Assembly (NCBI GenBank): GCA_019751575.1
Contig: JAIENF010000696.1
Coordinates: 1-7,084 of the forward strand
Source of the DNA: Burkholderiales bacterium
GTDB lineage: Bacteria; Pseudomonadota; Gammaproteobacteria; Burkholderiales; CAIKXV01
DNA length: 7,084 nucleotides
Reading direction: 5' to 3'
Both the position numbers and the translations under genes were made by a program. Under the pieces are notes generated by a model. It was not told where the DNA came from. It worked only from the letters and a program-made list of their open reading frames with translations, and made no database searches. Of the stretch, positions 6,890 to 7,084 are shown piece after piece. Position 1 is the stretch's first letter, and each line of letters opens with the position of its first letter.

Positions 6890-6966
6890 CCAGGCCGCTC
6901 ATGTCGCCTGTCGCAGGGCAGGCAGAAGACAAGACCTGACCCGGGCGGGGCTGGCGGGAATCAGCC
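6877..6966. terminator. Possible weak hairpins in the convergent spacer downstream of the response regulator
   Basis: Three small inverted repeats lie here. CCTGGC/GCCAGG (6877-6882 and 6889-6894) has a six-base loop that includes part of the regulator stop codon. GCCTG/CAGGC lies at 6906-6910 and 6919-6923. GGCTG/CAGCC (6949-6953 and 6962-6966) overlaps the stop of the leftward gene. None is followed by a T run on the + strand, so none is a good intrinsic terminator. The 71-bp spacer itself (6890-6960) holds nothing else I recognise. Confidence 0.25.
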
Positions 6967-7083
6967 GGTGCGCGGCATGCGCCACGGCAGCATCAGTTGC
7001 ACCGCCGTCGAGGTGAGGCGCGGCACGTTGAGCGTCTCGTGCATCGACACCACCGTCTCGCCGAGCAGCCCCGAGGACAGCAC
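6961..7083 (-). CDS. C-terminal end of an unidentified leftward gene, cut by the window edge
   Basis: Reading leftward from the right edge, 40 sense codons lead to a TGA at 6961-6963. The visible end reads VLSSGLLGETVVSMHETLNV, then PRLTSTAVQLMLPWRMPRTG. Thirty-nine of the forty codons end in G or C, which fits the codon use of the neighbouring genes and makes it a likely real coding end. I do not recognise the family. In many proteobacteria hemC follows the AlgR-type regulator gene; this fragment runs on the opposite strand, so the usual order is broken here. Confidence 0.6.
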   Translation of the reverse strand: MLSSGLLGETVVSMHETLNVPRLTSTAVQLMLPWRMPRTG

Positions 7084-7084
7084 G

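Overview
The window is a GC-rich (about two thirds G+C by eye), densely coding bacterial chromosome segment. It most likely comes from a betaproteobacterium: the ArgH sequence reads as betaproteobacterial, and argH head-to-head with an AlgZ/AlgR-type two-component pair is a known proteobacterial arrangement (Pseudomonas has argH-algZ-algR). I see no rRNA, tRNA, CRISPR array, insertion sequence or prophage.

Left part (1-3538): an atypical metallophosphoesterase-like gene runs leftward off the window edge. Across a 105-bp divergent spacer lies a compact rightward operon for a PhnD/PhnE/PhnC-type oxyanion ABC importer, in the order binding protein, permease, ATPase. The binding protein has a twin-arginine-like signal peptide. 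No C-P lyase or other phosphonate catabolic gene is visible, so phosphonate, phosphite, phosphate ester or another oxyanion are all possible substrates. The phosphoesterase-like protein is a plausible partner by position only.

Middle (3539-4963): argH, the last enzyme of arginine biosynthesis, runs leftward. Its stop codon abuts the stop codon of the ABC ATPase with no base between them.

Right part (4993-7084): a LytS/AlgZ-type membrane histidine kinase and a LytTR-type response regulator (AlgR-like) run rightward. They probably form one two-gene operon that starts only 29 bp from the argH start. After a 71-bp convergent spacer, the C-terminal 40 codons of an unidentified leftward gene enter from the right edge.

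Most of the window is ordinary housekeeping and regulatory sequence. The part most worth following up is the leftmost block: a phosphoesterase-fold protein that lacks several canonical metal ligands, divergent from a transporter of undefined substrate.
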